A program made the position numbers and the translations under genes. Under the pieces are notes generated by a model that saw nothing but the letters and a program-made list of their open reading frames with translations, was not told the DNA's origin and searched no databases. Shown one piece after another: positions 17,274 to 25,390 of a stretch of 41,151 bases of DNA. Position 1 is the first letter of the stretch, and every line of letters begins with the position of its first letter. The stretch spans positions 1 through 41,151 of the forward strand of contig JAFAHT010000059.1 in NCBI GenBank assembly GCA_019237095.1. Direction: 5' to 3'. This stretch comes from Planctomycetaceae bacterium (GTDB taxonomy: Bacteria > Planctomycetota > Planctomycetia > Isosphaerales > Isosphaeraceae).

Positions 17274-17339
17274 GCCTTGGTTCAAGGGCTCACGCAGCCG
17301 GCCGGGGAGGGGAGCATGGCGAACCCTCCCGGCGGAAAC

Positions 17340-18485
17340 TCATCGGCCCGCTGCGCGAACATGGCGCCGGGGTGGCCCGATATAGCGGCCTCGAGGCCGC
17401 ATGAGTCGATTGTGGTCGAGCTGCTCGATGCAATGAGCCGCCCAGCCAGCCACCCGGGCCATGGCGAAGATGGGAGTGTAGATCCGGACCGGCAACCCCA
17501 GGTAGTGATAGAGCCGTGCAGTCGGCCAGTCCACGTTGGGAGGCAGCTTTTTGCGGGCCACCACGGCCTGCTCGATCGTTGCGGCAATGTCTTCCCAGCG
17601 CTCCTCCTGAACCTCGCGCGACAGCTCCTGGCAGTAAGGCTTGAGGATCGTGGCCCGGGGATCGGCCTGCTTGTACACGCGGTGGCCAAACCCCATGATT
17701 CGCTGCTGGCGGGCCAGCGCAAGATCGATCCAGCGCCCGGCGCTTTCGGGAGAGCCCACGCTCTCCAGTGCGCTCCAGGCCTCCTCACTGGCTCCTCCAT
17801 GCAGTGGGCCCTTGAGCGCTCCGATCGCAGCCACGATTCCCGAAGCGACGTCTGACAGGGTAGAGACCGTCACCCGGGCCGAGAATGTGGACGCATTGAG
17901 CTCGTGCTCGGCATAGAGAACCAGCGAGGCGTCGAATGCCTGATGCATCCGTGCCGACGGAACCTTGCCTGTGACCATGAACAAGAAATTGGCGGCATGG
18001 TCGAGTTCGGCGTCGGCGGCGACCGGCGGCAGCCCCGCGGAGAGTCGCTCTCGCAGCGCGATGGCCGTGGCCATCTGGGCAATCATCCTTTCGGCCTTGC
18101 GGACATTCGCTGCATGGTCGGAGGCGGGCTGGCCGAGCTCGGGGTCGAAATGGGACAGCACGCTCACCGCCGTCCGCAAGACATCCATGGGGCTCACGTG
18201 CGGCGGTATCGTTTTCAGGAGGTCGACCAGCGGCTCGGGAATCTCTCGCCAGCCGCGCAGTCGAGCGTCGAACTCGCGAAGCTGATTGGCATCGGGTAGG
18301 TCGCCGTGCAAGAGCAGGAACGCCGTCTCCTCATAGCTGACATGGCCCGCGAGGTCCTCGATCCGATAACCCCGGTATTCGAGGATCCCCGAACCTTCCC
18401 GCTCCTCGATATTCGAGATGGCCGTCTGAACGGCAATGACCCCTTCGAGCCCCGGATGATACTGTTCCACTGACGCTTCGCTCAT
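17340..18485 (-). CDS. gltA: Citrate synthase
   Basis: ATG 18485 (MSEASVEQYHPGLEGVIAVQ) is preferred over the track start at 18707, which adds 74 residues without family similarity. The result is 381 aa, the size of the Gram-positive/archaeal dimer type. Catalytic residues are all present: His 229 in KGPLHGGA, His 268 in GFGHRVYK and Asp 319 in NVDWPT, plus His 194 in AEHELNAST. It makes citrate from oxaloacetate and acetyl-CoA. Members of this clade also include 2-methylcitrate synthases, which cannot be excluded, but no prp genes are close. The C-terminal RPRGRYIGP motif is normal for the family. It lies downstream of a GbsR/MarR-type regulator on the same strand. Confidence 0.93.
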   Translation of the reverse strand: MSEASVEQYHPGLEGVIAVQTAISNIEEREGSGILEYRGYRIEDLAGHVSYEETAFLLLHGDLPDANQLREFDARLRGWREIPEPLVDLLKTIPPHVSPMDVLRTAVSVLSHFDPELGQPASDHAANVRKAERMIAQMATAIALRERLSAGLPPVAADAELDHAANFLFMVTGKVPSARMHQAFDASLVLYAEHELNASTFSARVTVSTLSDVASGIVAAIGALKGPLHGGASEEAWSALESVGSPESAGRWIDLALARQQRIMGFGHRVYKQADPRATILKPYCQELSREVQEERWEDIAATIEQAVVARKKLPPNVDWPTARLYHYLGLPVRIYTPIFAMARVAGWAAHCIEQLDHNRLMRPRGRYIGPPRRHVRAAGR

Positions 18486-18505
18486 AAAACTCGTCGCGGC
18501 GGAAA

Positions 18506-18526
18506 CCCGTGCCTTTAGGCATCGGG
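18506..18526. other. Leader hairpin upstream of gltA
   Basis: CCCG-TGCC-TTTA-GGCA-t-CGGG forms an 8-bp stem with one bulged base. It lies 21-41 bases before the gltA start, so it would be in its 5' leader. Confidence 0.35.
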
Positions 18527-18661
18527 AGGAGCCGCGCCTCCACTGGTCAAAGAAAGAACTCAAAACGGCCGGAACGTCTCCCGACATGCCGGACCCAAAA
18601 GACCTCGTAAGAGATCGGTCTCCCATTGCTGGGGTAAAGTTGGCCTCGACAAAGTTATCAC

Positions 18662-18705
18662 GGCTTGTCGTGTCTGACACACTGACCGAATTTCTTCGAC
18701 AAGCC
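18662..18705. promoter_or_regulatory. Palindromic element between the GbsR-type gene and gltA
   Basis: GGCTTGTCG (18662-18670) and CGACAAGCC (18697-18705) are perfect 9-bp inverted repeats, with GTGT-CTG-ACAC nested between them. It starts 8 bases past the regulator stop codon and about 180 bases upstream of gltA. It could be a terminator without U-tract, or an operator. Confidence 0.4.
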
Positions 18706-18712
18706 ACGCCCT

Positions 18713-19279
18713 TCAGGGCTGGGGCCGCTGACCGTCAGAGAGAAACTCGCCGAGATCGACCATCTCTCGCGGATCGAGAGAGAGCAGCCGGATCGCCATC
18801 GCATCGATCAGCCCGAAGAACTGGCGAAGGGGCTCAACGCGTGACTTCAGATCTTGCAGCGCCGGCTCGCTTTCCGAGAGTCGGAAGATCAGGTCCAGGA
18901 CGGTCAGCGTAGGGTCGAGCTCGCGCCGCTTTCGTTCTTTCAAGATTCTCCGAAACAGAGTCCAAACCTCCGTTTCCGCACGGTAGAGTTCGCGCCGTTC
19001 ACCCGGCCGATGGAGTTTTCGGACCACGCCCCAGGCCAGCAGCTCACGGAGATTCATGCTCACGTTACCGCGTGAAACGTGCAGCCAGCTCCGTAATTCT
19101 TCCGCGGTCCAGTCGGTGCCGGTGATGTACATGAGCGCAAAGAGCTCTCCCATGGTCGGGTTGATTCCCCAAGCTCGGGCCATCATCCCCCAGTGTTCCA
19201 CAAACTGCCGGACCACCGAGTCGGATCGAGTATCCGAGTTTGGATTCTGAGGAACAGAAGTGACCGCCGGATCATCCAT
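18713..19279 (-). CDS. GbsR/MarR-type transcriptional regulator
   Basis: A 188-aa protein. FVEHWGMMARAWGINPTMGE near residue 26 is characteristic of GbsR-like regulators. A winged helix-turn-helix follows: DWTAEELRSWLHVSRGNVSM, then NLRELLAWGVVRKLHRPGER (about residues 55-95). The C-terminal ~90 residues are helical and probably dimerise (LTVLDLIFRLSESEPALQDL). GbsR proteins regulate glycine-betaine uptake and synthesis genes in Bacillus, and in others they respond to osmolytes or other small molecules. Nothing osmotic is encoded here. The nearest downstream gene is gltA (228 bases away), so that is the candidate target alongside itself. A dyad lies 45 bases upstream of its start. Confidence 0.85.
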   Translation of the reverse strand: MDDPAVTSVPQNPNSDTRSDSVVRQFVEHWGMMARAWGINPTMGELFALMYITGTDWTAEELRSWLHVSRGNVSMNLRELLAWGVVRKLHRPGERRELYRAETEVWTLFRRILKERKRRELDPTLTVLDLIFRLSESEPALQDLKSRVEPLRQFFGLIDAMAIRLLSLDPREMVDLGEFLSDGQRPQP

Positions 19280-19761
19280 AGCTCAATGCCTGCCTCGCCA
19301 CGACGTGTTGAATCCTCGGATCGGGCACAGCGCTTGTGCCTGCGGGGTCTCGGCCGCCCCAGGCGACTCGATCGTCAAAACAATCGACAGGGCAACCGTC
19401 GTTCCAGCAATCCTATCACGATTATGTAAGCAGGAAACGAGCCTGGTCGTTGCCACAAAAAGCTCCCTAAGTCTCAGAAGTGCATCTCTTCCAAGACGCG
19501 GATCGTTGACCTGATGGATTCTCGAACAAATCCGCGATGGCACACTCATTTGTGTCTTGCAAGTCTGATCTGATTGCACACAATAGAGTGCCAGTCAAAC
19601 CGTATCATCTCATTGGGAAATAATCAAAGTCTCGCAAAAAATCGGGTAAGATGGTTGGTATGTCTTGCTTGCCGAGAACTGGTCAGGACTTGAGACTTCG
19701 GTGCTCGATGTGCTGGTCGGATTCTTTGGATTGTTTTTCACGATGTTGAGGAGTCTGTTCC
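19280..19761. promoter_or_regulatory. 482-bp divergent region, AT-enriched
   Basis: The region lies between the GbsR-type gene (minus) and the RHH gene (plus). It is distinctly more AT-rich from 19390 onward. It contains the dyad at 19324, a bulged hairpin at 19338-19364, and a weak plus-strand TTGCAA-N16-CACAAT promoter candidate (19557-19584). No gene is supported in it; the track ORFs lack ribosome sites. Confidence 0.35.
19324..19340. promoter_or_regulatory. Dyad GGCACA-N5-TGTGCC upstream of the GbsR-type gene
   Basis: A perfect 6-bp dyad with a 5-base centre, 45 bases upstream of the regulator start. Size and symmetry fit an operator of a MarR/GbsR dimer, suggesting autoregulation. In RNA it would form a small leader hairpin. 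Confidence 0.4.
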
Positions 19762-19923
19762 ATGCCTGAGACAGTCGTCCATTTCCAGATCCGTATGCCT
19801 CCCGTGCTGCATGAGCAGCTCGCGAGCTGGGCGAAGGATGACAAAGCTTCACTCAACGCCCTGATCGTGGGTATCCTCGAGAAAGCGATCGAGCAGCACG
19901 AGAAGGTCGCACGCGCTTCGTAG
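19762..19923 (+). CDS. 53-aa ribbon-helix-helix (Arc-type) DNA-binding protein
   Basis: Below the ORF-track cutoff. ATG 19762 has GAGGAG about 9 bases upstream, and the ORF ends in TAG at 19921-19923. The sequence fits the Arc/MetJ fold exactly: a beta strand TVVHFQIRMPP, helix one VLHEQLASWAKDD, the turn KASLNALIVGILEKA (helix two) and a charged end. HFQIRMPPxLH and SLNALIV are typical of RHH antitoxins and HicB-like C-terminal domains. Such proteins bind DNA as dimers. No toxin or other gene follows in the same direction before tRNA-Asn, so this is a solitary RHH protein. It probably regulates itself or distant genes. Confidence 0.8.
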   Translation: MPETVVHFQIRMPPVLHEQLASWAKDDKASLNALIVGILEKAIEQHEKVARAS

Positions 19924-20062
19924 AGACCGGGCCGTGGGTTGACCCTCTGCTCGAAATCTTGCATCGATTGACGACGGCACGGGACACGCAATGGTTCATG
20001 TCCATTGACGCTTCCTGTTGCGCTCTTGGTACTTTCCACGGTTTCCCTGCCGTCGTTTGCCC

Positions 20063-20091
20063 TTGAGTCTCGCCGGGATCACCGGTATGCT
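20063..20091 (+). promoter_or_regulatory. tRNA-Asn promoter TTGAGT-N17-TATGCT
   Basis: TTGAGT (20063-20068) and TATGCT (20086-20091) are spaced by 17 bases. The tRNA begins 12 bases after the -10 box, which places the start site a few bases before the mature 5' end, as is usual for single tRNA genes. Confidence 0.65.
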
Positions 20092-20102
20092 TCAGGGCAT
20101 AT

Positions 20103-20175
20103 TCCCCGATAGCTCAATCGGTAGAGCGAGCGGCTGTTAACCGCTAGGTTCAAGGTTCGAGTCCTTGTCGGGGAG
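20103..20175 (+). tRNA. tRNA-Asn (anticodon GTT)
   Basis: A complete 73-nt cloverleaf: acceptor TCCCCGA/TCGGGGA with discriminator G, D-stem GCTC/GAGC, anticodon stem AGCGG/CCGCT with loop CTGTTAA (GTT at 20136-20138), variable loop AGGTT, and T-arm CAAGG-TTCGAGT-CCTTG. The 3' CCA is not encoded. No duplicated 3' end is visible in the window, so there is no sign of an integrated element here. Confidence 0.97.
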
Positions 20176-20471
20176 CTCTCTGTGGATGTTCCCGCGCTCT
20201 CCGCGCCAAGTCTCCTCCCAAGAGCATCCTGATCCTGATCCATCCCACCACCCGTGAGCCTTGGGCCGTCTGTGCCCGCACATGGCTCCAGCATCCCGCG
20301 TGACCTGGCTTCGCCAGAAACCCGGTGGGTGTGTGCTCGCAATCGAGCAAATGCTTGCGCACGATCGCGATCCCGGAGGTGACCGTAAGCATGGTGACAC
20401 CAAAACCCGCGCCAGCCTGATGATCTTTGGGCCCTGACCCGCCAAGATGGGTCGCGATCGCGGCCGTCAAG

Positions 20472-22595
20472 TCAGCGGTTTTCAGGCTCGGAGACCAGGA
20501 TGATCATCGAGCGCTCCTGGACGCAGTAGGTGTGCCAGATCGAGATTTGCGGGCCCTGGTCGATCTCCAGGAAATCCTCAGGAGAGGAGAGAGCCGTATC
20601 GACAATCCTGCGCCACGGGCGGCCCGAGGGCGAAGCAGGGATCCGGAAGTCAAGCCGCGTCCACCCGCTATTCATGGCGACATAGATGTCGGAGTCGACG
20701 AACCCCTGGCGGTCGCTGCACCGTCCGTCGAGGGCAAATGCCAGCGCATGACTGGTGTCGGAGAAATCGGGATGCGCCGGCTGGACACCATGCCAGAGGA
20801 TGTCAGGTGGTCCTCCTGCCGCGCCGCCCGTGAAAAAAGTCCGCCGGCGGAGCACCGGATGAGCCTTGCGAAAGGCGATCATGTTCCGCACGAACCGGAG
20901 GAAACCGGCGTTCCGATCCTTCAGCGACCAGTCCACCCAGCTTGTGCTGTTGTCCTGGCACCAGGCATTATTGTTGCCGTTCTGACTGCGGAGGAACTCA
21001 TCTCCCCCCAGGATCATGGGAATTCCTTGGGAGACCAGGAGCGTTGCCATCAGGTTGCGTACTTGCCGCTCGCGGATGCGGATGACCGCGGGATCCTTCG
21101 TCGGTCCCTCTGCTCCGCAGTTCCAGCTAAAATTGGTATCGCTGCCGTCTCGGTTTCCCTCGCCGTTGGCCTCGTTGTGCTTTTGGTTGTAGGAAACCAG
21201 GTCATTCAACGTGAACCCGTCGTGGCAGCAGAGGAAGTTGATCGAGTGCAGCGGCCCGCGCCCCGCGTACAGATCGGCGCTGCCGCAGATCCGGGTGGCC
21301 AGCGCCGAGGTCATGCCCGGCTCGGCTCGCCAGAACCTGCGAACATCATCGCGATAGCGGCCATTCCAGTCCGACCACCTCGCTCCTCCCGGGAACGTCC
21401 CCACCTGGTACAGCCCTGCGGCATCCCAGGGCTCGGCGATCAGCTTGGTGCCGTAGAGCAACGAATCCTCGGAGATGCGCCTCACCACCAGTGGGTTGAC
21501 GAGCACTTTGCCCCGCCGGTCGCGGCCAAAGACCGAGGCAAGGTCAAAGCGAAACCCATCGATCCCGGCCTCGGCGACCCAGTTCCGCAGGCACGCCAGC
21601 AGATAGTCGCGAACAACCAGGTGATCGCTATTGAACGTGTTGCCACAGCCCGAGAAATTCAGGTAGCGGCCGTGCTCGTCGAGAATGTAATAGCGCGAAT
21701 TGTCCAGGCCGCGGAAGCTGTAGGTCGGCCCATCCTCTCCGCCCTCGGCCGTGTGATTGAACACGATGTCGAGAAAGACCTCGATCCCGCGCCCGTGGAA
21801 TGCGCCGACCATGTCGCAGAACTCGTCCCAGGGCTCCGACCGCTCAGGGTACTGCGCATAGGCCGCTTTCGGTGTGCCGAAGGAGATCGGATTGTAGCCC
21901 CAGTAATTCTTCAACCGCTCACCAGTCAGCGGGTTGACGAACCGGCAATCGTTCTCGTCGAACTCGTCCACCGGCAGCAGCTCGACCGCCGTGATCCCCA
22001 GCCACTTCAGGTAGTCGATCTTCTCGGAAAGGCCTTCGAACATCCCGGGATGGCGCACCTCGGAAGACGGGTCGATCGTATAACCGCGCACGTGCAGCTC
22101 GTAGATGATCGTATCCTCGAGCGGGACGCGAGGGCTGATGACGCCAATGCGTTCGGTCATCGACTTGTTCATCAAACTGCGCCGGGGCGGGTTGCCGCCT
22201 GTCCCCCATGGCCGCCCGCAGGAAATCGCCCGGGAATAGGGATCCAGCAGGATGTTCCTGGCATCAAAGCGATGGCCGTTGTCCTTGGGCCCATCGACGC
22301 GATAACCGTAACAAAACTCCTCCGGCAGCCCGTCCACGCGGACATGCCAGTGATCTCCGGTTCGATTGTACAGGTCATCAAGTTGGATCTCGGTGAGAAC
22401 CTGGCCCTCGCATGGCTCGGAGAGAACCAGCCAGACCGCGGTGCCATGCCGGCAGATCAGGGCGAAGTTGACCCCGTTGGTCATGGGGTTGGCCCCCGGG
22501 GGCAACGGGCTTCCGCGGCCGACGATCAGGGTGCGGTCGCGATAGGTGTACTCGGTGCGAAAACCTTGCCGCGTTGCAGTCTTCATTGGTGTCAT
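20472..22595 (-). CDS. glgX: Glycogen debranching enzyme GlgX (isoamylase type, GH13)
   Basis: A 707-aa enzyme that hydrolyses alpha-1,6 branches of glycogen after phosphorylase trimming. An N-terminal CBM48-like beta domain (about 20-130; NGVNFALICRHGTAVWLVL) precedes the GH13 barrel. Catalytic motifs: FLDIVFNHTAEGG (about 275-286), GIDGFRFDLASVFGRD with nucleophile Asp 351, KLIAEPWDAAG with acid Glu 388, and CCHDGFTLNDLVSYN with transition-state Asp 459. ILGGDEFLRSQNGNNNAW is typical of GlgX/TreX. A beta domain ends the chain. Two starts (22595 MTP, 22586 MKT) are possible with no clear ribosome site. No other glg gene is adjacent, so it stands alone between tRNA-Asn and a gene-poor region. 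Confidence 0.95.
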   Translation of the reverse strand: MTPMKTATRQGFRTEYTYRDRTLIVGRGSPLPPGANPMTNGVNFALICRHGTAVWLVLSEPCEGQVLTEIQLDDLYNRTGDHWHVRVDGLPEEFCYGYRVDGPKDNGHRFDARNILLDPYSRAISCGRPWGTGGNPPRRSLMNKSMTERIGVISPRVPLEDTIIYELHVRGYTIDPSSEVRHPGMFEGLSEKIDYLKWLGITAVELLPVDEFDENDCRFVNPLTGERLKNYWGYNPISFGTPKAAYAQYPERSEPWDEFCDMVGAFHGRGIEVFLDIVFNHTAEGGEDGPTYSFRGLDNSRYYILDEHGRYLNFSGCGNTFNSDHLVVRDYLLACLRNWVAEAGIDGFRFDLASVFGRDRRGKVLVNPLVVRRISEDSLLYGTKLIAEPWDAAGLYQVGTFPGGARWSDWNGRYRDDVRRFWRAEPGMTSALATRICGSADLYAGRGPLHSINFLCCHDGFTLNDLVSYNQKHNEANGEGNRDGSDTNFSWNCGAEGPTKDPAVIRIRERQVRNLMATLLVSQGIPMILGGDEFLRSQNGNNNAWCQDNSTSWVDWSLKDRNAGFLRFVRNMIAFRKAHPVLRRRTFFTGGAAGGPPDILWHGVQPAHPDFSDTSHALAFALDGRCSDRQGFVDSDIYVAMNSGWTRLDFRIPASPSGRPWRRIVDTALSSPEDFLEIDQGPQISIWHTYCVQERSMIILVSEPENR

Positions 22596-23139
22596 GACAG
22601 TCGGTCGAAGTGTCGCAAGAGAATGAAGAGCAATTCAGATGCGGACCCGGTCGCTCGGAGGTCTTGCTCCGCGTCGCCAGGTCTCTGAATTGATACTAAC
22701 CTGGCGCGACCGATTTCTCGACGGTTGCGACCTCTCGACCACGATTTTTTCGAAGAAAACACTCGTCAAGATGAGGTGTTCTTGCCCAGACCGCCACCGT
22801 TGTCGCCCGTCTGGCGGTCGGGGTCCGCCCGGAGGCGGTCCCATTCCTCGACCTCCAGGTGGGCTCATTCCAGGCCCAAGACGCGGTGTTCGCGATGGCA
22901 AGCCATGCACGAGCCGCCCAGGCTGTCGAGCGCTTTATGGAGAAGACAAGAACCGAGCTCCAGGTCAGCTCTCACCGGCTCGAGAGGCTAACAAAAATGC
23001 CGAGCCTAATGCTCCGACCGGTGTCGGACAGAAGGATCGGCAAGAATTTCGCTGACAGATTGGTAAAGGCGTGATCCAGGACTGGCCTGGGCCGTTCAGG
23101 AGCGGTGATCGCGGATGATCCGATCAGCCCGGTGCAGCC
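22596..23139. other. Gene-poor region upstream of glgX
   Basis: Overlapping short ORFs exist in several frames but none has a ribosome site plus coherent sequence. The minus frame around 22800-22900 encodes a Gly/Pro/Met run (GMSPPGGRGMGPPPGG) that resembles the low-complexity tail of a real protein and may be a relic. The glgX promoter should be within the first 200 bases, but I could not assign it. Confidence 0.3.
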
Positions 23140-23170
23140 TCAGCGCTCGGAACCCGAGCGCTCGCTGATC
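23122..23170. other. Nested hairpin at the end of the small basic ORF
   Basis: AGCGCTCGG-aac-CCGAGCGCT (23142-23162) is a perfect 9-bp stem, enclosed by GATCAGC/GCTGATC (23122-23128 and 23164-23170). It overlaps the last codons and the stop of the 65-aa ORF and may act as its mRNA 3'-end structure. Confidence 0.4.
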
Positions 23171-23337
23171 CGACCACCTCGGGTGGAATTGGCATAGGTC
23201 GCGGTCAGCATCCCCAGCAGGGCCGCACGACGGCCGGCACGGGTGGACTTGCCACCACGACGCACCCGAGCGACAGCGCCCGCCCACTCGAATCCACCAT
23301 GCACAGGTGCGGTTTTCTTGGACTTCGGTTCATTCAT
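23140..23337 (-). CDS. Possible 65-aa basic protein
   Basis: From ATG 23337 (the track start is a TTG two codons earlier), with GGGGAG about 12 bases upstream. The product MNEPKSKKTAPVHGGFEWAG onward is strongly basic, with VARVRRGGKSTRAGRRAALL in the middle and a Ser/Arg-rich end. There is no membrane segment or known motif. Net charge suggests nucleic-acid binding, but this is only inference. The ORF ends inside a nested hairpin. I do not recognise a family, and it could be a chance ORF in GC-rich DNA. Confidence 0.35.
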   Translation of the reverse strand: MNEPKSKKTAPVHGGFEWAGAVARVRRGGKSTRAGRRAALLGMLTATYANSTRGGRISERSGSER

Positions 23338-23925
23338 CGACAATAACTCCCCACGAGCAGAAACGCGACCCGAAACAGCAGGTCATCGCTCCACCACTCC
23401 GTTGGGCCAGGAGGAACCCGAATTCCACCCGGCATCGCCTTCCTGGCCTCGCTCACTTCTCACCCCGCCGCAGCTTCATTCGGCTGCGGGGCCAATGTCC
23501 CGTTGAGCCGGTCTCGACCAAAACCCGAACCGTCAATCTCTCGCGAGTGGTTACTTTCGTGGTGTGACCACGGCGATTATTCCCAACGGCTACCTCGAGT
23601 CCCTATCTCATCGGTTCAAGGACACGTCTTTGTTGACCGGCATCATAACGAACCAGGACTCTTACTGAAGAACGAAATCTGGCGGCGAACCCGACAGAGC
23701 ACGACTTCCCGTCGCCGATGGATCTCCCTCTCCCTTGGTCTGTCCAAACTGTATCAGCCCCGCCAATCGACGTCTAGAAAAAAAAGCCGGCAATCGTTCG
23801 TTTTCTGATTTCTGTAGACGCCTTGTTTCGTCCTCGCACCAACAGGAGCGCCAGAGAACATGCATTCTCAATTCTTGTCAGGCAAACCACGGTTCCGGAT
23901 GGCCACCTACCGCATCTGGGTGGTT
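23338..23925. other. 588-bp stretch without supported genes
   Basis: Lower GC than the neighbours. It contains a 7-bp hairpin CCGCAGC/GCTGCGG at 23468-23489 and a TCTAGAAAAAAAAG run near 23774. Track ORFs here (for example 23503-23808) have Ser/Arg-rich shadow composition and no ribosome site. The CPBP gene ends at its right border. Confidence 0.35.
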
Positions 23926-25218
23926 CTACATAAAGCCCATGATAGAAAGAAATTCCGTCAGTACACGGCCCCCGGAAGATGGCAGGGCAGCGGGCTGAAT
24001 GGGTGCTTGGACATGAAGACTGAGCGCGAGAAGCAAAAGGAGCAGCGTGTTAACTCCGTTGAACGTCGCGTGCATTGTGATCGCCGCAAGGAGACTGCCG
24101 GTTCGTTGGTAAACCGTCCCCAGTGCTATAGAAAGCAGAAGAATTGCGATAGGTGCAGGCCACTGGGGAAGATGCATGGCCGCGAAGAAGAACGAGGTGA
24201 GTAGTATCGGCAGACTCGAGGAACGCGACGACGGCTGCTCTGCTGGTTGGTGGCCACTCGCCAGAATTTCGCTTCCAGGGTCGATCGGGGTGCTCTCGGT
24301 CGGCGCAGCTTTCGAGTTCAAGAAAAACGACTCGTTCTCCGGCTCCAAGGGGCCAAACCGTCCCTTTTCTGGGATGGTCGTGGTTGGTAATGGCCGGCCC
24401 TCAACCAACCGGCCAAGCCAGCGCTGAAAGATGCCCCGAAATAGCAACTCCTCAATCAACGGCGCCAGCACCATCGTGGAGAGGACAGCAAGAATCGCCA
24501 CCCCCACCGTGAGCTTCTCGAGAACCATCTGTTCCACGGGGTGCGCCTGGGAGTGCCAGATTTGGACTGTGAGAAACTGAATCGCGCAAACGGGTGGCGT
24601 CATCAGCATCGCCGCCCGCACACCGATTCCCATCTGCCGCGGCCACTCCTGCCGATGCAGGCCAAGGTCCGCCAGGCCCGCTCCCGAGGTCAACCGCACG
24701 AATGCTGGAACGAGCACGAGCAACAGGCCATTGCTCACGGCAAATTGAAACATCAGCTCGGCTAGCGATTGTTCCGTCGAAGCGTCGGGGCCCGGATCGT
24801 GCGGTCCGGCCTTCACGTCCTTGCTCTGCCCGTCCGCGGAGGCTTCCCCCGGTAATGGTGCTTTCTCGGCGTTCTTCGACTTGTCGATCGCCTTGTCGGG
24901 CTCCCGGGCGTCGCCATGGCCTTGGTTCCCGGCCGCTTTGGCGACTCGCGGAAGCTGCCGGCCCGTGGCCGCGGCGTAAATGCGAGAGACAGTCATGTTC
25001 ACGCCCAGGTAAAGAAATACCAGCGAGAGGACCGTCAAGCTTCCCCACGGAGCCGACTTGAGCGGCCACGCGCGGTCGTCGGCCACAATCGGCAACCCCT
25101 TCCAGATCCGGCCCAGCGCCCAAACCCAGGCCCAGAGCATTCCGAGAAATGCGGCCCCGAGAAGGATCAGGATGAAGAGGATCGAAAACACGAAGAGCTC
25201 AGGCGAATGGCGGTCCAT
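23926..25218 (-). CDS. CPBP family intramembrane metalloprotease
   Basis: A 430-aa multi-pass membrane protein. The CPBP (Rce1/Abi-type) catalytic motifs are present: APLIEELLFRGIFQRWL with Glu 256, Glu 257 and Arg 261, FFFAAMHLPQWP with His 349, and AITMHATFNGVN with His 383 and Asn 387. Two long hydrophilic inserts are unusual: about 90-150 (Lys/Asp/Pro-rich) after the second membrane helix, and about 270-335 between the first and second catalytic motifs. Family roles range from CAAX processing to bacteriocin self-immunity and unknown bacterial functions. Neither a bacteriocin nor a peptide gene was found beside it. Divergent from tyrS. Confidence 0.88.
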   Translation of the reverse strand: MDRHSPELFVFSILFILILLGAAFLGMLWAWVWALGRIWKGLPIVADDRAWPLKSAPWGSLTVLSLVFLYLGVNMTVSRIYAAATGRQLPRVAKAAGNQGHGDAREPDKAIDKSKNAEKAPLPGEASADGQSKDVKAGPHDPGPDASTEQSLAELMFQFAVSNGLLLVLVPAFVRLTSGAGLADLGLHRQEWPRQMGIGVRAAMLMTPPVCAIQFLTVQIWHSQAHPVEQMVLEKLTVGVAILAVLSTMVLAPLIEELLFRGIFQRWLGRLVEGRPLPTTTIPEKGRFGPLEPENESFFLNSKAAPTESTPIDPGSEILASGHQPAEQPSSRSSSLPILLTSFFFAAMHLPQWPAPIAILLLSIALGTVYQRTGSLLAAITMHATFNGVNTLLLLLLALSLHVQAPIQPAALPSSGGRVLTEFLSIMGFM

Positions 25219-25390
25219 GAGACGACTTCAATCCTTGGAAGAGTTTGTAGAACAACCTGAATGATCGTACTCTTCATGACTCGGTTCGGCCACCTTGTCG
25301 GGGCCGCGCGCCAACCCTAAAATCGCCAGTTCGTTGGTCCTCAACGCGACGAGATCCCGACCTGGTCGAACGCAGGAGCCAAACCCGACG

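Noticed and set aside
20103-20471. Integration site of a genomic island at tRNA-Asn
   Set aside because: No repeat of the tRNA 3' end, no integrase and no foreign genes follow; glgX is a normal housekeeping gene.
20427-22688. 753-aa plus-strand ORF
   Set aside because: Antisense shadow of glgX, which has all its catalytic motifs on the other strand.
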